This document shows, in pieces, positions 1-9,030 of a stretch of 64,000 nucleotides of DNA. The stretch is taken from contig NZ_BKZW01000001.1 in the NCBI RefSeq assembly GCF_008974265.1, positions 1,674,001 through 1,738,000 of the forward strand, read 5' to 3'. A model generated the notes under the pieces. That model saw nothing but the letters and a program-made list of their open reading frames with translations. It made no database searches and had not been told where the DNA came from. The translations under genes were made by a program, and so were the position numbers. Every line of letters begins with the position of its first letter. Positions within the stretch are counted from its first letter, which is position 1. The DNA is from Dictyobacter vulcani. Lineage in GTDB: Bacteria > Chloroflexota > Ktedonobacteria > Ktedonobacterales > Ktedonobacteraceae.

Positions 1-558
1 AGTCAGCGCGGGAACCCAGAAACTGTGAATTACGTTGTTTGAGAACAGATTGACATGGATAGTTGCATTAACAGGCACTTCTAATGTATCAGCTGTTGTC
101 ACATTGTAATTCGGATAATGGAACTCCCACCACCACTGGTGACCAATTGCAGTCACTTCGATCCTTGGCTGGGCGGCTGTTGGAGCCGGCTCGTTCTCTG
201 GTGCTACCTGTAAAAGACCACGAATGGTAAAGAAAAGGATCACAAAGAGTACGAGTGTCGGAATAACAGTCCAGATCAGCTCTAAAGTCATATTACCGTG
301 GCGCTGGAACGGATTTGGCATCCCAGGGCGCTCACGATAGCGAGCAATAGAGAAAATCAATATACCCTCAACCAGGATAAAGATGACGACCGAAATCCAC
401 AGGATAATCCAGAACAAGCCGCTCTCGCTTGCTGCTACGGGCCCTGCAGTATTTAAGATAGAGGGTGAGTTTTCGCCACATGCGGCGAAAAGAATAGAGA
501 ACAATGGCAGACAGCCGAGCAGAGCTATCCAGCGCTTTGTTCTGGGAAATACTGGCAT
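1..558 (-). CDS. coxB: Cytochrome c oxidase subunit II, N-terminal part (cut by window edge)
   Basis: The open frame runs from an ATG at 558 off the left edge (186 codons visible). The product starts with a lipoprotein-type signal peptide ending in a lipobox (FAACG, Cys about residue 27). Two transmembrane helices follow, about 45-70 and 92-115, separated by the PFQRHGN/ELIWTVIPT segment typical of subunit II. The start of the cupredoxin domain is visible, including QWWWEF and HSFWVP, whose His is one of the CuA ligands; the Cys ligands lie beyond the edge. The protein passes electrons from cytochrome c to the oxidase core at the outer membrane face. It lies downstream of ctaG on the same strand, consistent with an oxidase gene group. 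No frame break is seen. Confidence 0.93.
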   Translation of the reverse strand, partial: MPVFPRTKRWIALLGCLPLFSILFAACGENSPSILNTAGPVAASESGLFWIILWISVVIFILVEGILIFSIARYRERPGMPNPFQRHGNMTLELIWTVIPTLVLFVILFFTIRGLLQVAPENEPAPTAAQPRIEVTAIGHQWWWEFHYPNYNVTTADTLEVPVNATIHVNLFSNNVIHSFWVPALT

Positions 559-786
559 CCTCACGTCTAAATCTCTCCTAAAAAATTGATTGACGATGGA
601 CGATGATGTCTTGTTTTAAGGCGACATTTTTCCACTGTACTGGTGTAGTGTAGCGATGGAGCCTAACACAAAACTTGCAATTAAAAAAATTAACCTTACA
701 AGCACCTGAACGAAGAGGCAGTGTCCTGCCTGCATTCAGGGATTAAAGGCTGATCGCTTAATTGGATAGTAAGGTCATTAATATTC
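559..786 (-). other. Intergenic hairpin between ctaG and coxB
   Basis: The 228-bp gap holds a two-tier inverted repeat at 705-740 (CCTGAA with TTCAGG outside, AGGCA with TGCCT inside). Read on the minus strand it lies about 50 bp after the ctaG stop and is followed some 12 bp later by a T-rich stretch, so it may be a weak terminator or attenuator before coxB. No gene is seen here. Confidence 0.35.
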
Positions 787-1695
787 TTATAAAGACACGT
801 CACCAGCGGGCAATTGTTTAGCCGCCGTTGCCTCTTCTTCAACCTCAGCATCATCTTCGGCTTCAGTGTCGTACAACAGTGCCTCTTCCTGCCTTTGCCT
901 GGCATCCTGAGCTTGCATCCAACGAATAAAAAAGACGCTCGCCACAATAATGTAAGCAATATTGGCTGGTATCCACATAATCAGTCCTCCCAGCTGCTGA
1001 TCAGTGGCAGGTGAGAGACCCCATGCACGCGGTGCATGAATATAAGGTTCATATAAAGGATTCGTAAATGTCAGTCCGGCTCCCAGTAACACCGTTGGCA
1101 TGCCGCCCAGAAAGATATACATCAGTTGGCCCACCATCGGGAGCCGCGGCCATCCTTCTGAAAGCGGACTAAAGACTGGCCACCAGTAGATGACGCCAGT
1201 GATGATGTACGTTATATGCTCTAAAATGTGGAGATTAGGATCATACAGCGTCGCATCATACAGCGCCGGCGCATGCCAGAGCCAGAAATTAGCATTGAAA
1301 AGGACAAAAGCTACCGCTGGATACGTGAAGAATTTACCAATTCGATAGATCAGGCGTTTTTGCAACAAGGGCTGCAATAACCAGTCCGGCAATCCCACGA
1401 TCAGCAGCGGAGGAGCAACGATGGTGATTAACAGGTGTTGTACCATATGCGCGCTAAAGAGATAGGCATCACCTAGCTCATCTAGTGGTGAGACAAGGGC
1501 GAAAAAGATACAGTAGACACCGGCAAAGAATAATACCGCCTGGCGGGTTTTTACCGGTGCTCCCAGGTGATGTTTTTCGCGAAATGGTCCGACCAGATAG
1601 ACATAGAGGCCAAGGATGATTATGGTCCCCAGAATAATTGATGGCTGCCAGTTCCATTGGGTGAGCCAAAAGTTTAATCCGACATCAGCTCGCAT
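787..1695 (-). CDS. ctaG: Cytochrome c oxidase assembly factor, CtaG (caa3) family
   Basis: A 302-residue polytopic membrane protein with about seven hydrophobic segments. It has the family hallmarks: SPLDELGDAYLFSAHMVQHL, a histidine pair near residues 80-85, and a second His-rich motif NFWLWHAPALYDA. The C-terminal tail is acidic and cytosolic. Caa3-type CtaG proteins are needed for assembly of the oxidase in Bacillus; the same role is inferred here. The start at 1695 is preceded by a GGAAAGG Shine-Dalgarno. coxB follows on the same strand, and ctaB and SCO genes run divergently, so this is an oxidase-biogenesis locus. Confidence 0.9.
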   Translation of the reverse strand: MRADVGLNFWLTQWNWQPSIILGTIIILGLYVYLVGPFREKHHLGAPVKTRQAVLFFAGVYCIFFALVSPLDELGDAYLFSAHMVQHLLITIVAPPLLIVGLPDWLLQPLLQKRLIYRIGKFFTYPAVAFVLFNANFWLWHAPALYDATLYDPNLHILEHITYIITGVIYWWPVFSPLSEGWPRLPMVGQLMYIFLGGMPTVLLGAGLTFTNPLYEPYIHAPRAWGLSPATDQQLGGLIMWIPANIAYIIVASVFFIRWMQAQDARQRQEEALLYDTEAEDDAEVEEEATAAKQLPAGDVSL

Positions 1696-2077
1696 GTTTG
1701 ATGACCTTTCCAGAAAATCCTCTTACATACTATAGCAGGACTACGAAAGAGCGACAAGTAAATTTTGCTCAGAGTTGGAAGTACTTAACGCCTCGCGCCT
1801 GCGGCGCTCGCTTTTTTTTTATGGTGGTTCTGCGGGGCGGCTCAGCCCCCCCGCAGAACCACCATAAATTTTGAGGTGGAGGAATTCACCCACGCCATCC
1901 ACGATGGTGAGAAACCATCCTAATCCTGGATGAGTGTTTGGACAAACACATGTATATGCCCTTACCAGGAAACGTTCAGGCAATTGTAAGGTAGAAGAAA
2001 CTGGTTGCAAGGGTGATATCAGGAATGAGGCCGACAATAGGGAGCGTCAAACTTTATAGACTAAAGGGAGCCCATGC
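1696..2077. other. Divergent intergenic region with a 20-bp perfect stem
   Basis: The gap between the divergent ctaG and ctaB genes holds no gene. A perfect inverted repeat pairs 1818-1837 with 1849-1868 around an 11-nt loop, just after a GC-rich stretch (CGCCTCGCGCCTGCGGCGCTCGC region) and a run of nine T. The hairpin sits between two gene starts, where a terminator is not needed, so it may be part of a dispersed element or a regulatory structure. Promoters for both genes should lie here but I could not fix them. Confidence 0.5.
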
Positions 2078-2988
2078 ATGAAGGTATTAAGCCATAATGA
2101 GCTTGAAGAGCCAAAAGAGGTCAGTCCATTTCGTCAGACTCTTTCAGCTTACATCAATTTGATGAAACCGCACGTGACGGTTCTGTTGCTAGGTACGACG
2201 GTGGCCGCTATGGCGATTGCTGGTCGTGGCCTTCCCAATCTGGGATTAGTGCTGGCAACGTTGCTGGGTGGCGCGATGGCGGCTGGTAGCGCCAATGCCA
2301 TTAACTGTTATATTGATCGCGATATCGACCAGATTATGGGCCGCACCCAACGCCGCTCATTACCCTCCGGTCGGGTCCAGCCTACGCAGGCATTGATCTT
2401 TGGCGTTGGACTGGGTGTTGCTTCATTCGCCGTCCTGGCCTTGCTGGTCAATCTACTGAGCGCGGCACTGGCGATGGGATTCTGTTCTATGTATTTGTGT
2501 ATACGCTGGGCTTGAAGCGCACCAGTGCCCAGAATATTGTGATTGGTGGTGCCGCTGGCTCTGTACCCGTCCTCGTGGGCTGGGCCGCTGCAACCAATAG
2601 CCTCTCACTGGCCGCCATCTGGCTGTTTGCTATTATCTTTTACTGGACGCCCCCCCACTTCTGGGCCCTCTCCCTCCTGATTAAGAAGGACTACGAGAAG
2701 GCGCACGTACCAATGATGCCGGTCGTACTGGGCGAAGCCGAGACACGCCGCCAGATCTTTTTCTACTCACTCTTATTGTTTGCCGTGACCATGATGCTCT
2801 TCCTGATGCACACCATGAGCTATCTTTACCTGATCGGTGCCGTAATCCTGGGTGGCATTCTGATTTATATGTCCATTCGCTTACTTACCGACCACAAAAA
2901 AAATTGGGCACGCACTATTTTCTGGTACTCTAACTGCTATCTGGCTGCAATCTTCGCAATCATGGTCGTAGATCGAGTCCTTTTCTAG
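2078..2988 (+). CDS. ctaB: Protoheme IX farnesyltransferase, CtaB/CyoE (one apparent frameshift)
   Basis: A UbiA-family prenyltransferase that adds a farnesyl group to heme b to make heme O. The first 133 codons hold the NCYIDRDID motif (the first Asp-rich, Mg-diphosphate site) and the TQRRSLPSG segment. The frame then breaks near 2476-2481 and coding resumes one frame over (YTLGLKRT...), with the conserved WTPPHFWALSL and the KDYEKAHVPMMPVV segment, ending at 2988. Restoring one base at GGG (2476-2478) or TT (2480-2481) gives a continuous protein of about 303 residues, normal for the family. The start at 2078 has a good AAAGGGAG site. The break is probably a sequencing error because both halves are well conserved. 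The SCO gene follows 19 bp downstream. Confidence 0.88.
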
Positions 2989-3007
2989 TTATCAGGGTCA
3001 AAATATT

Positions 3008-3652
3008 ATGAGTATGCGTATGAGTTGGCGACTTGCTTCACGGTTATCTGTCATCACGCTGGCAATTCTGGTCGTCATTATTGTTACCGTTATCCAACAA
3101 AAGCAGAGCCAGCACGTTCAGACAGCCAGCACAGCTGCTACCAGTCCATCTGGCTTGCAAGGAACTGATCTGGGTGGCACACCTGCGCCTAATTTTCAGC
3201 TGACAGACCAGTATGGTAAACCTGTTTCGCTGGCACAGTTTCATGGTAAACCTGTGGTAGTCACCTTTCTCTATACCCATTGCCCTGATGTCTGCCCATT
3301 AACAGCCGAAAATCTGCATACAACCCTGCAACAGATGGGCAGTGATGCAAAAAACGTTGCCATTATAGCAGTCAGCACAGATCCCAAGCGGGATACAACC
3401 GCGGAAGCGCTCAAGTTTTCAACTGAGCATAATATGCAAGCCTACTGGCACTTCCTGACCGGCACGCAAAAAGAGCTTTCTCCCATCTGGTCTAGCTACA
3501 GTATCTATGCACAACAGATGCAGCAGAAAGTGAATCACAGTACCGCCCTCTATCTCATTGATAAGCAAGGCAAAGAGCGAGTGTATATGGGTGATGACTT
3601 CAAGCCCGCACAGATGGCCGCCAACTTACAACAATTGTTGAAAGAGAAATAA
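3008..3652 (+). CDS. SCO1/SenC-type copper chaperone for cytochrome oxidase
   Basis: A 214-residue thioredoxin-fold protein anchored by one N-terminal helix (about residues 12-28). The copper site is complete: CPDVCP for the two Cys, and a distal His in NHSTALYLID. The segment TPAPNFQLTDQYGKPVSL begins the fold. SCO proteins deliver copper to, or reduce, the CuA centre of subunit II, which fits the neighbouring coxB, ctaG and ctaB. It is 19 bp downstream of ctaB and probably in one transcript with it, ending at the terminator at 3677. Several in-frame ATGs lie near the start (3008, 3014, 3020); the first is used. Confidence 0.92.
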   Translation: MSMRMSWRLASRLSVITLAILVVIIVTVIQQKQSQHVQTASTAATSPSGLQGTDLGGTPAPNFQLTDQYGKPVSLAQFHGKPVVVTFLYTHCPDVCPLTAENLHTTLQQMGSDAKNVAIIAVSTDPKRDTTAEALKFSTEHNMQAYWHFLTGTQKELSPIWSSYSIYAQQMQQKVNHSTALYLIDKQGKERVYMGDDFKPAQMAANLQQLLKEK

Positions 3653-3676
3653 CGACTATAGTCCTGGTTTGACATA

Positions 3677-3717
3677 AAGGATGAGGTCCCGATTTACTCA
3701 GGACTTCGTCCTTTTTT
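3677..3717 (+). terminator. Intrinsic terminator after the SCO gene
   Basis: A 13-bp stem (3677-3689 with 3701-3713, two G-U pairs) is followed directly by six T, 24 bp after the stop codon of the SCO gene. Confidence 0.85.
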
Positions 3718-3912
3718 GTTTGCTTGCTTATTATACGATGATGACGTGGAGAGGACGCTCTGGAAGCTCACGCAAGCACAGCATTTCTAGTAAAATTGTA
3801 GTTGCACGAACCTCATATATTTGGTATGCTTAAATGTACAGGACCACTATTATGAAATACAAATAAGAGTCCTTGCTGATTGTAAACCATTCGCGGAGGA
3901 GAGCGAGAGCGT

Positions 3913-4701
3913 ATGGAAACATCTCTTCAAAAAACAAATCTCGCAGTGGACGATGTTAATTCGTCCCTTGAGTCATATCAGGATGTCGAAGAGGCTGAGC
4001 ACCATATCCATATGCCTGGACCCAGTATGTGGCCATTTGTCTTAAGCGTTGCCATACTGGTTGCCGTGGCCGGTCTGTTGTTTATCCCTGACGCCCCCTG
4101 GCTGACACTTGTCGCTGCTGTATTTGTACTCTGGGGTATTTTAGGCTGGGCTCTGGAAGATCCCATGGCCACTTCCCATGATGAGGTTGCTGTGCGAAAG
4201 CCGCTGGTCTCACTACCTGCACATGAGGTATTGGATCGTGCACGTGCTACGGCAGAGCAAATTGTCACCCTGGGCAGTACGGCCTTCAGCAATCATCCTG
4301 TTAAAGTTGAAATCGAAAACGAGACCCCCGAAGGCGTTGTGCTGGCCCTTTATGGCAAAATCGAACTGGAAGTCCAGCGCGAGCGCCTTGAGGCAGAACT
4401 CACCCAACTTCCTGGTGTCGCAGGTGTACGCAACTTCATTGTGGCTGAAGATACCATCTTGAATGCTGCTTATACACGCGTCGAGAATTTGAAGGAACAG
4501 GGAAAACTGGATGGCGCCCAGAATATTTCTATCCTGGTAGAGAATTACATCTTGCACCTCTATGGGGATGTACCGAAGACCAGTATGAAGTATGCGCTGG
4601 AGCGAGAGGTTGTTGGTATTCCTGGTGTCCGCGTGGTTGTAAACCATATCGGGCTGAACAAGGATATTCCTGGCAATCTGGGTAAGACTCGTAACGCCTA
4701 A
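3913..4701 (+). CDS. Membrane-anchored BON-domain protein with an oxidase-subunit-like N terminus
   Basis: A 262-residue protein. Residues about 30-82 resemble the small subunits or extensions of Chloroflexota-type oxidases: a HIHMPGPSMWP entry motif and two transmembrane helices. The rest is soluble and contains two BON-like repeats, about 115-185 (VKVEIENETPEGVVLALYGK) and 190-258 (ISILVENYILHLYGD), each ending in a PGVxxVxN motif. BON domains usually bind membranes or phospholipids. The start at 3913 has a GGAGGAGAG site. It follows the oxidase genes and ends at a shared terminator with ftsZ. The function is unknown; a role at the respiratory membrane is inferred from position and the N terminus only. 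Confidence 0.72.
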   Translation: METSLQKTNLAVDDVNSSLESYQDVEEAEHHIHMPGPSMWPFVLSVAILVAVAGLLFIPDAPWLTLVAAVFVLWGILGWALEDPMATSHDEVAVRKPLVSLPAHEVLDRARATAEQIVTLGSTAFSNHPVKVEIENETPEGVVLALYGKIELEVQRERLEAELTQLPGVAGVRNFIVAEDTILNAAYTRVENLKEQGKLDGAQNISILVENYILHLYGDVPKTSMKYALEREVVGIPGVRVVVNHIGLNKDIPGNLGKTRNA

Positions 4702-4724
4702 AGCGAGTCAAACTTTCTCAACCA

Positions 4725-4777
4725 CACAACAAAAACAGCGGGCCGCTTGTGTTAAGCGGCCCGCTGTTTTTGTTGTG
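4725..4777. terminator. Bidirectional terminator between the BON gene and ftsZ
   Basis: A perfect 24-bp stem (4725-4748 with 4754-4777) with a 5-nt loop. A-rich and T-rich outer arms make it work in both directions. It lies between the convergent stop codons at 4701 and 4784. Confidence 0.95.
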
Positions 4778-4783
4778 CGTAGA

Positions 4784-6385
4784 TTAACGCTTGCGTAAGA
4801 AGGCTGGAATGTCGATAACATCACCAGATGGTGTATTACGATTCCCACGCGAAAGTTCAGATGCGGCGCCCCGATCTAAACGTCGTACATGCCGATGAGG
4901 TTGACCGTCCGGACGGGGACGTACAGCCTGGTCTTCTAACTCTGGTGCTGGCAGCACATCCATATCGGGGGTGGGCAGACTCTCCATAGAGCGATCCAAC
5001 ACATCCTCGTCACTATCCAGTCCAGCATTATTCATCATGGGCATCGAAGCAGGCGCGGGCGTATACCCTGTACCCGGTACACGTGGCCGACCGGAATCAG
5101 AGGCAAATGGTGGCAGCGCGGGATTCGATGCTGAAGCTGGCCTGGCGGCCTGATTGCGCTGACTGGCCGGTGACTGCTGATTACGCTGGCTGGCAGGCGG
5201 CTGCTGATTACGTTGAGCCGCTGGCATTGGTCCAGTTGGATGGTTGGCAACCTGGTGTACTGATGGTGTAACCGGTGACTGATAGCCCTGAGATGAGCCT
5301 GAGCGGGCCGGTATATTACCAGGAGTGCTACCACTGGCCTGAGCTGGATTAGAGACAGTATAGAGACGACCACGATCGTACTCTGGCCGTGGTGTATTCG
5401 TAAACGTATGCACTCCAGTCGCCGAACGGCTTGTTGGAGCCTGATCAAAACCAGTAGCGATAACCGTGATTTTGACTTTCCCTTCGTAATTTGGATCCTG
5501 GACCGCTCCAAAGATGATATTAGCCTCTGGATGGGCCGCCTGACTGATAATGTCGGCTGCCTCATTGACCTCAAACAGGGTCATATCCATGCCACCAGTG
5601 ATATTGAAGAGCACGCCACGAGCACCGCTGATATCGATATCCAGCAAAGGACTGGAGATCGCGATATGCGCGGCATCGGTAGCCCGACTCTCACCATTGG
5701 CTTCACCAATTGCCATCAATGCTGAACCGGCCGCCGACATAATCGTCTTAACGTCCGCAAAGTCCAGGTTAATTAACCCGGGCACGGTGATCAAATCACT
5801 GATACCCTGGATACCCTGACGCAGGACATCGTCGGCTAACCGGAAGGCGTCGGCAAGCGGTGTACGCTTATCTGCAACCTGCAACAGACGATCATTGGGC
5901 ACGGTAATCAAAGTATCAACATGTTGTTTCAGATTGTTGATACCCTCTTCAGCTGAAAGCAAGCGCTTCTTGCCCTCAAAGGTAAAGGGGCGGGTGACTA
6001 CCCCCACGGTTAACGCACCAACCTCACGCGCGATCTGTGCCACAACCGGGCTCGCGCCAGTGCCAGTACCACCACCCATGCCAGCCGTGATAAACACCAT
6101 ATCAGACCCTTTCAGGGCCTCATAGATATCTTCCGCATTCTCCTCTGCGGCCTTCATACCCACGCCAGGGTTGCCGCCTGCGCCAAGGCCACGTGTCAGC
6201 TTATCGCCAATACGGATGCGATGCGGTGCCTCTGTAAGCAGTAAGGCCTGGGCATCTGTATTGATAGCGATAAATTCGATACCCGTCATACCGGCCTGAA
6301 TCATACGGTTCACCGCATTACTGCCACCTCCCCCAACACCGATCACACGGATTTGGGCGAAGCCTTCAAGTTGATGATTTCCCAT
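4784..6385 (-). CDS. ftsZ: Cell division GTPase FtsZ
   Basis: The tubulin homologue that forms the cytokinetic Z ring. The GTP-binding core shows [17 protein letters not shown] near the N terminus, the signature loop GGGTGTG and the T7-loop segment [11 protein letters not shown]. The core is followed by an unusually long Pro/Gln/Arg-rich linker of about 190 residues that includes three copies of a QRNQQxPAS-like repeat. The C-terminal peptide DIPAFLRKR is the usual docking site for FtsA and other partners. The frame opens at a GTG at 6439; ATG 6385, ten bases after AAGGA, is chosen as start, with ATG 6394 an alternative. It is the last gene of the dcw operon, 90 bp after ftsA. Confidence 0.97.
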   Translation of the reverse strand: MGNHQLEGFAQIRVIGVGGGGSNAVNRMIQAGMTGIEFIAINTDAQALLLTEAPHRIRIGDKLTRGLGAGGNPGVGMKAAEENAEDIYEALKGSDMVFITAGMGGGTGTGASPVVAQIAREVGALTVGVVTRPFTFEGKKRLLSAEEGINNLKQHVDTLITVPNDRLLQVADKRTPLADAFRLADDVLRQGIQGISDLITVPGLINLDFADVKTIMSAAGSALMAIGEANGESRATDAAHIAISSPLLDIDISGARGVLFNITGGMDMTLFEVNEAADIISQAAHPEANIIFGAVQDPNYEGKVKITVIATGFDQAPTSRSATGVHTFTNTPRPEYDRGRLYTVSNPAQASGSTPGNIPARSGSSQGYQSPVTPSVHQVANHPTGPMPAAQRNQQPPASQRNQQSPASQRNQAARPASASNPALPPFASDSGRPRVPGTGYTPAPASMPMMNNAGLDSDEDVLDRSMESLPTPDMDVLPAPELEDQAVRPRPDGQPHRHVRRLDRGAASELSRGNRNTPSGDVIDIPAFLRKR

Positions 6386-6529
6386 TGGTAACATTTCCTT
6401 CGTGGCCCCCTTTCGAGTTTCTCCTTTATAGATGAACACCTCTTATGTGTACAACGAACGACAAGCGTTTTGTTGCAGTTATGTTCTTTTCCTTAATGCG
6501 GCTGTCCGCCTATAAATGAGTCCCATCGC

Positions 6530-7768
6530 TTAAGGAATAAATGCACGTAGCCAGCGCCCAAACCGAGAGACAAGATTACTGTCAACATCTACATCGGGCA
6601 GCTCTTCTTCTTCCATGAGGAGCGAGGTATTACTCAATCCCCATAGCAGCAAACCAACCGCCGTCGAAAAAGCTGGCCGGTTAATAGAGTCAGATAAACC
6701 ATGGAGTCCCAGAGGAGATCCGATACGAGCCGGTAGATCTAAAATCTGGCCTGCCAGTTCTAAAATACCTGGTAGCTCGGCTGTTCCTCCAGTAATCACA
6801 ATACCCGCGGGCAATAATCCATCATACCCAGATTTTTTGATCTCTTCATGCACCATACTGAAGATCTCGTCCACACGCGCCTGGATGATTTCAGCCAGCA
6901 GCTTGCGTGGCACCAGATCGTCACAGTCTGGCATGAATTGTGACAGATCGATCATATCGTCTTCATCTATAGTTGACGGATCAGAATGTCCATACGTAAT
7001 TTTGAGTTCCTCAGCCACTCCAACTGGAAGCCGTAGGCCGATGGCGATATCGCTGGTAATCAGATTACCACCGACGGGCAACACGATGGTGTGCCAGATA
7101 GCGCCATCCGTATAGACCGCGACATCGGTGGTGCCTCCACCAATATCAACCAGGGCAACCCCCAGATCGGTCTCGCCTTCTTCTAAAACAGCATCGCCGG
7201 AAGCCAGGGGCTCCAGCACGAGATCCTCAATCTCAACATGCGCTTTATGCACGCATTTAATCAAATTGTGCATCGAGGACACTGAACCGGTGATGATATG
7301 CGCCTCCACCTCCAGGCGGAAACCAGACATACCGATTGGATTTTTGATGCCCTCTTGTCCATCGACAACATAACCCCGCGGAATAACGTGAATCAATTCT
7401 CGATTCGCGGGAATAGCGATTGCACGGGCAACCTCGAAGGCACGGCTAATGTCGTTTTGTTCAATATCCCGATTCTTCGGGGAGATAGCGACAAAGCCCT
7501 TGCTGTTCTCCGAGGTAATATGGCTCCCGGCAATACCCACATACGCAGAGGTAATCTTCTTACCTGATAAGCGTTCAGCACGATCAAGCGCCGCTGCAAT
7601 TGAAGTGACGGTCTCTTCAATGTTTACCACCACCCCACGGCGCAACCCCTGTGAAGGGCAGGTGCCAACGCCAACAATATTCAGCTTCCCGTCACGATCC
7701 AGTTCGCCGACCAGGACACAGATTTTTGTTGTTCCGACGTCGATACCGACAATCACCCGCTCTTGCAC
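6530..7768 (-). CDS. ftsA: Cell division protein FtsA
   Basis: An actin-like ATPase of 412 residues that tethers FtsZ to the membrane. Visible motifs are GIDVGTTKICVLVGE (phosphate 1), the FtsA-specific 1C/SHS2 region around residues 85-160, DIGGGTTDVAVY (phosphate 2) and GIVITGGTAELPG (adenosine). The C-terminal SRFGRWLRAFIP is an amphipathic helix of the membrane-targeting type. The start is a GTG at 7768 preceded by AGGAGCG. It lies between ftsQ and ftsZ as in most dcw clusters. Confidence 0.96.
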   Translation of the reverse strand: MQERVIVGIDVGTTKICVLVGELDRDGKLNIVGVGTCPSQGLRRGVVVNIEETVTSIAAALDRAERLSGKKITSAYVGIAGSHITSENSKGFVAISPKNRDIEQNDISRAFEVARAIAIPANRELIHVIPRGYVVDGQEGIKNPIGMSGFRLEVEAHIITGSVSSMHNLIKCVHKAHVEIEDLVLEPLASGDAVLEEGETDLGVALVDIGGGTTDVAVYTDGAIWHTIVLPVGGNLITSDIAIGLRLPVGVAEELKITYGHSDPSTIDEDDMIDLSQFMPDCDDLVPRKLLAEIIQARVDEIFSMVHEEIKKSGYDGLLPAGIVITGGTAELPGILELAGQILDLPARIGSPLGLHGLSDSINRPAFSTAVGLLLWGLSNTSLLMEEEELPDVDVDSNLVSRFGRWLRAFIP

Positions 7769-7853
7769 GATCTACGCTCCTATTGGGCGGTACACTTGTG
7801 AGACGCACTACGAATACAGTAATTGAGACCTGTCATGTGTATTATTCACGATC

Positions 7854-9029
7854 TTAGTGTTGTAGAGTAAAGACTGGTCGCAGGCCATAACGTAAATCAA
7901 TAGTGGCAATATTCATTTGCTGCTGGCGTGCAAGCTTTACAATTTCATTTAATTCTTTGAGCCGATTGTCCAGCGAGTTCGTATCCTGCGAATTGCCTAA
8001 ATACGCCTTCCAACCGTTCGGACTTTCAATGATATATGATCCGCTACTACTCGCCATGCCATGTGTTGGTCCGGTAGTACTAGCATATATTGTACCATCG
8101 TAATACAGTTTGAACGTATCAATACCTGCGACTTTAGGAACTCGCTGCCAAACATTACTTGCAAATACAATATCAATGTTCTTTAAATACGTTCCAGGAT
8201 GCAATGACGGCACAGTTTGTGCGCTTTTTTGCAAAACAGGTTGTTGTTCGGTAAGGTCGACGACGGTTGCTAGCTGTGTCGTATCCGTCGTCGCACTTAC
8301 CGGAGCAATCACGATGCCTTGCTGATCAACGCTAAATGTGCCCTGCGCATTCTGCCACAAAACTTTCGCCTGGCGCTCTTTAATGGTTACCAGCAGTTGA
8401 TCAGGAAATTGCTTTTTGATTTCAACTGCTGCGACCAATGAAGACGTTTGAATACGCTTCTGTAAGCTATCTGTGTCAATCAGGAAAATGTTCTGTCCCT
8501 GAGCCCCCATATGTTGGATACTTTGCATCAAGGCTGCGTTCTGGGTACCCACAACTTCAACATGCTTGAGGCGAAAGTAATCACTGGTCAGGGCAAAGTT
8601 AATGGCGGCCACGATACAGACAATCGCCGCCAGGGCACCACAAACTTTCCAGAAGAGACCACGGCGAGCGACTCGACGACCGCTACGCCTTGGAATCGAT
8701 GATTTATAGGGCAGTGGTCGCCGTGGCGTATGAATACGTCCGTTGCTTGCTCGTATGCCCGTCTGAACCAGTGTGCGTGGAACCAGCTTGACCGGCTTTT
8801 GGGCTCGCGAGCGTACCTGACGCAGTTGGACCTGACGCTGATCAAACGTATGCCATGCTGCCGAAGGATCTGCCTCTGGGACCGTAACTACACGTTTTGA
8901 CGAGCGAGAAGAAACCAGCATGTTGCGCGCGGTTCCTTGCTTTACATCTCTACGCGGAGCATAAACTTTTTCCAGCTTATTATAGCTCCGCGTTGCCCGG
9001 TGCGACGGTAGCATTTTCCTTTCTGTCAT
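7854..9029 (-). CDS. ftsQ: Cell division protein FtsQ/DivIB
   Basis: A bitopic divisome protein of 391 residues. The first 125 residues form a long, very basic cytosolic tail rich in Arg, Lys and Pro. One transmembrane helix follows (about 128-148), then a POTRA domain beginning FRLKHVEVVGTQNAA and including LVAAVEIKKQFPDQLLVTIKER. The C-terminal beta domain contains IDLRYGLRPV, close to the end. FtsQ normally binds FtsL and FtsB on the outer face of the membrane. Its ATG is 1 nt after the murB stop, which implies translational coupling. The basic tail is longer than in most bacteria. Confidence 0.92.
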   Translation of the reverse strand: MTERKMLPSHRATRSYNKLEKVYAPRRDVKQGTARNMLVSSRSSKRVVTVPEADPSAAWHTFDQRQVQLRQVRSRAQKPVKLVPRTLVQTGIRASNGRIHTPRRPLPYKSSIPRRSGRRVARRGLFWKVCGALAAIVCIVAAINFALTSDYFRLKHVEVVGTQNAALMQSIQHMGAQGQNIFLIDTDSLQKRIQTSSLVAAVEIKKQFPDQLLVTIKERQAKVLWQNAQGTFSVDQQGIVIAPVSATTDTTQLATVVDLTEQQPVLQKSAQTVPSLHPGTYLKNIDIVFASNVWQRVPKVAGIDTFKLYYDGTIYASTTGPTHGMASSSGSYIIESPNGWKAYLGNSQDTNSLDNRLKELNEIVKLARQQQMNIATIDLRYGLRPVFTLQH

Positions 9030-9030
9030 G

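Noticed and set aside
5035..5819. Several ORFs of 60-179 codons inside ftsZ on both strands
   Set aside because: They overlap the conserved FtsZ frame and have no recognisable domain; the repetitive linker creates open frames by chance.
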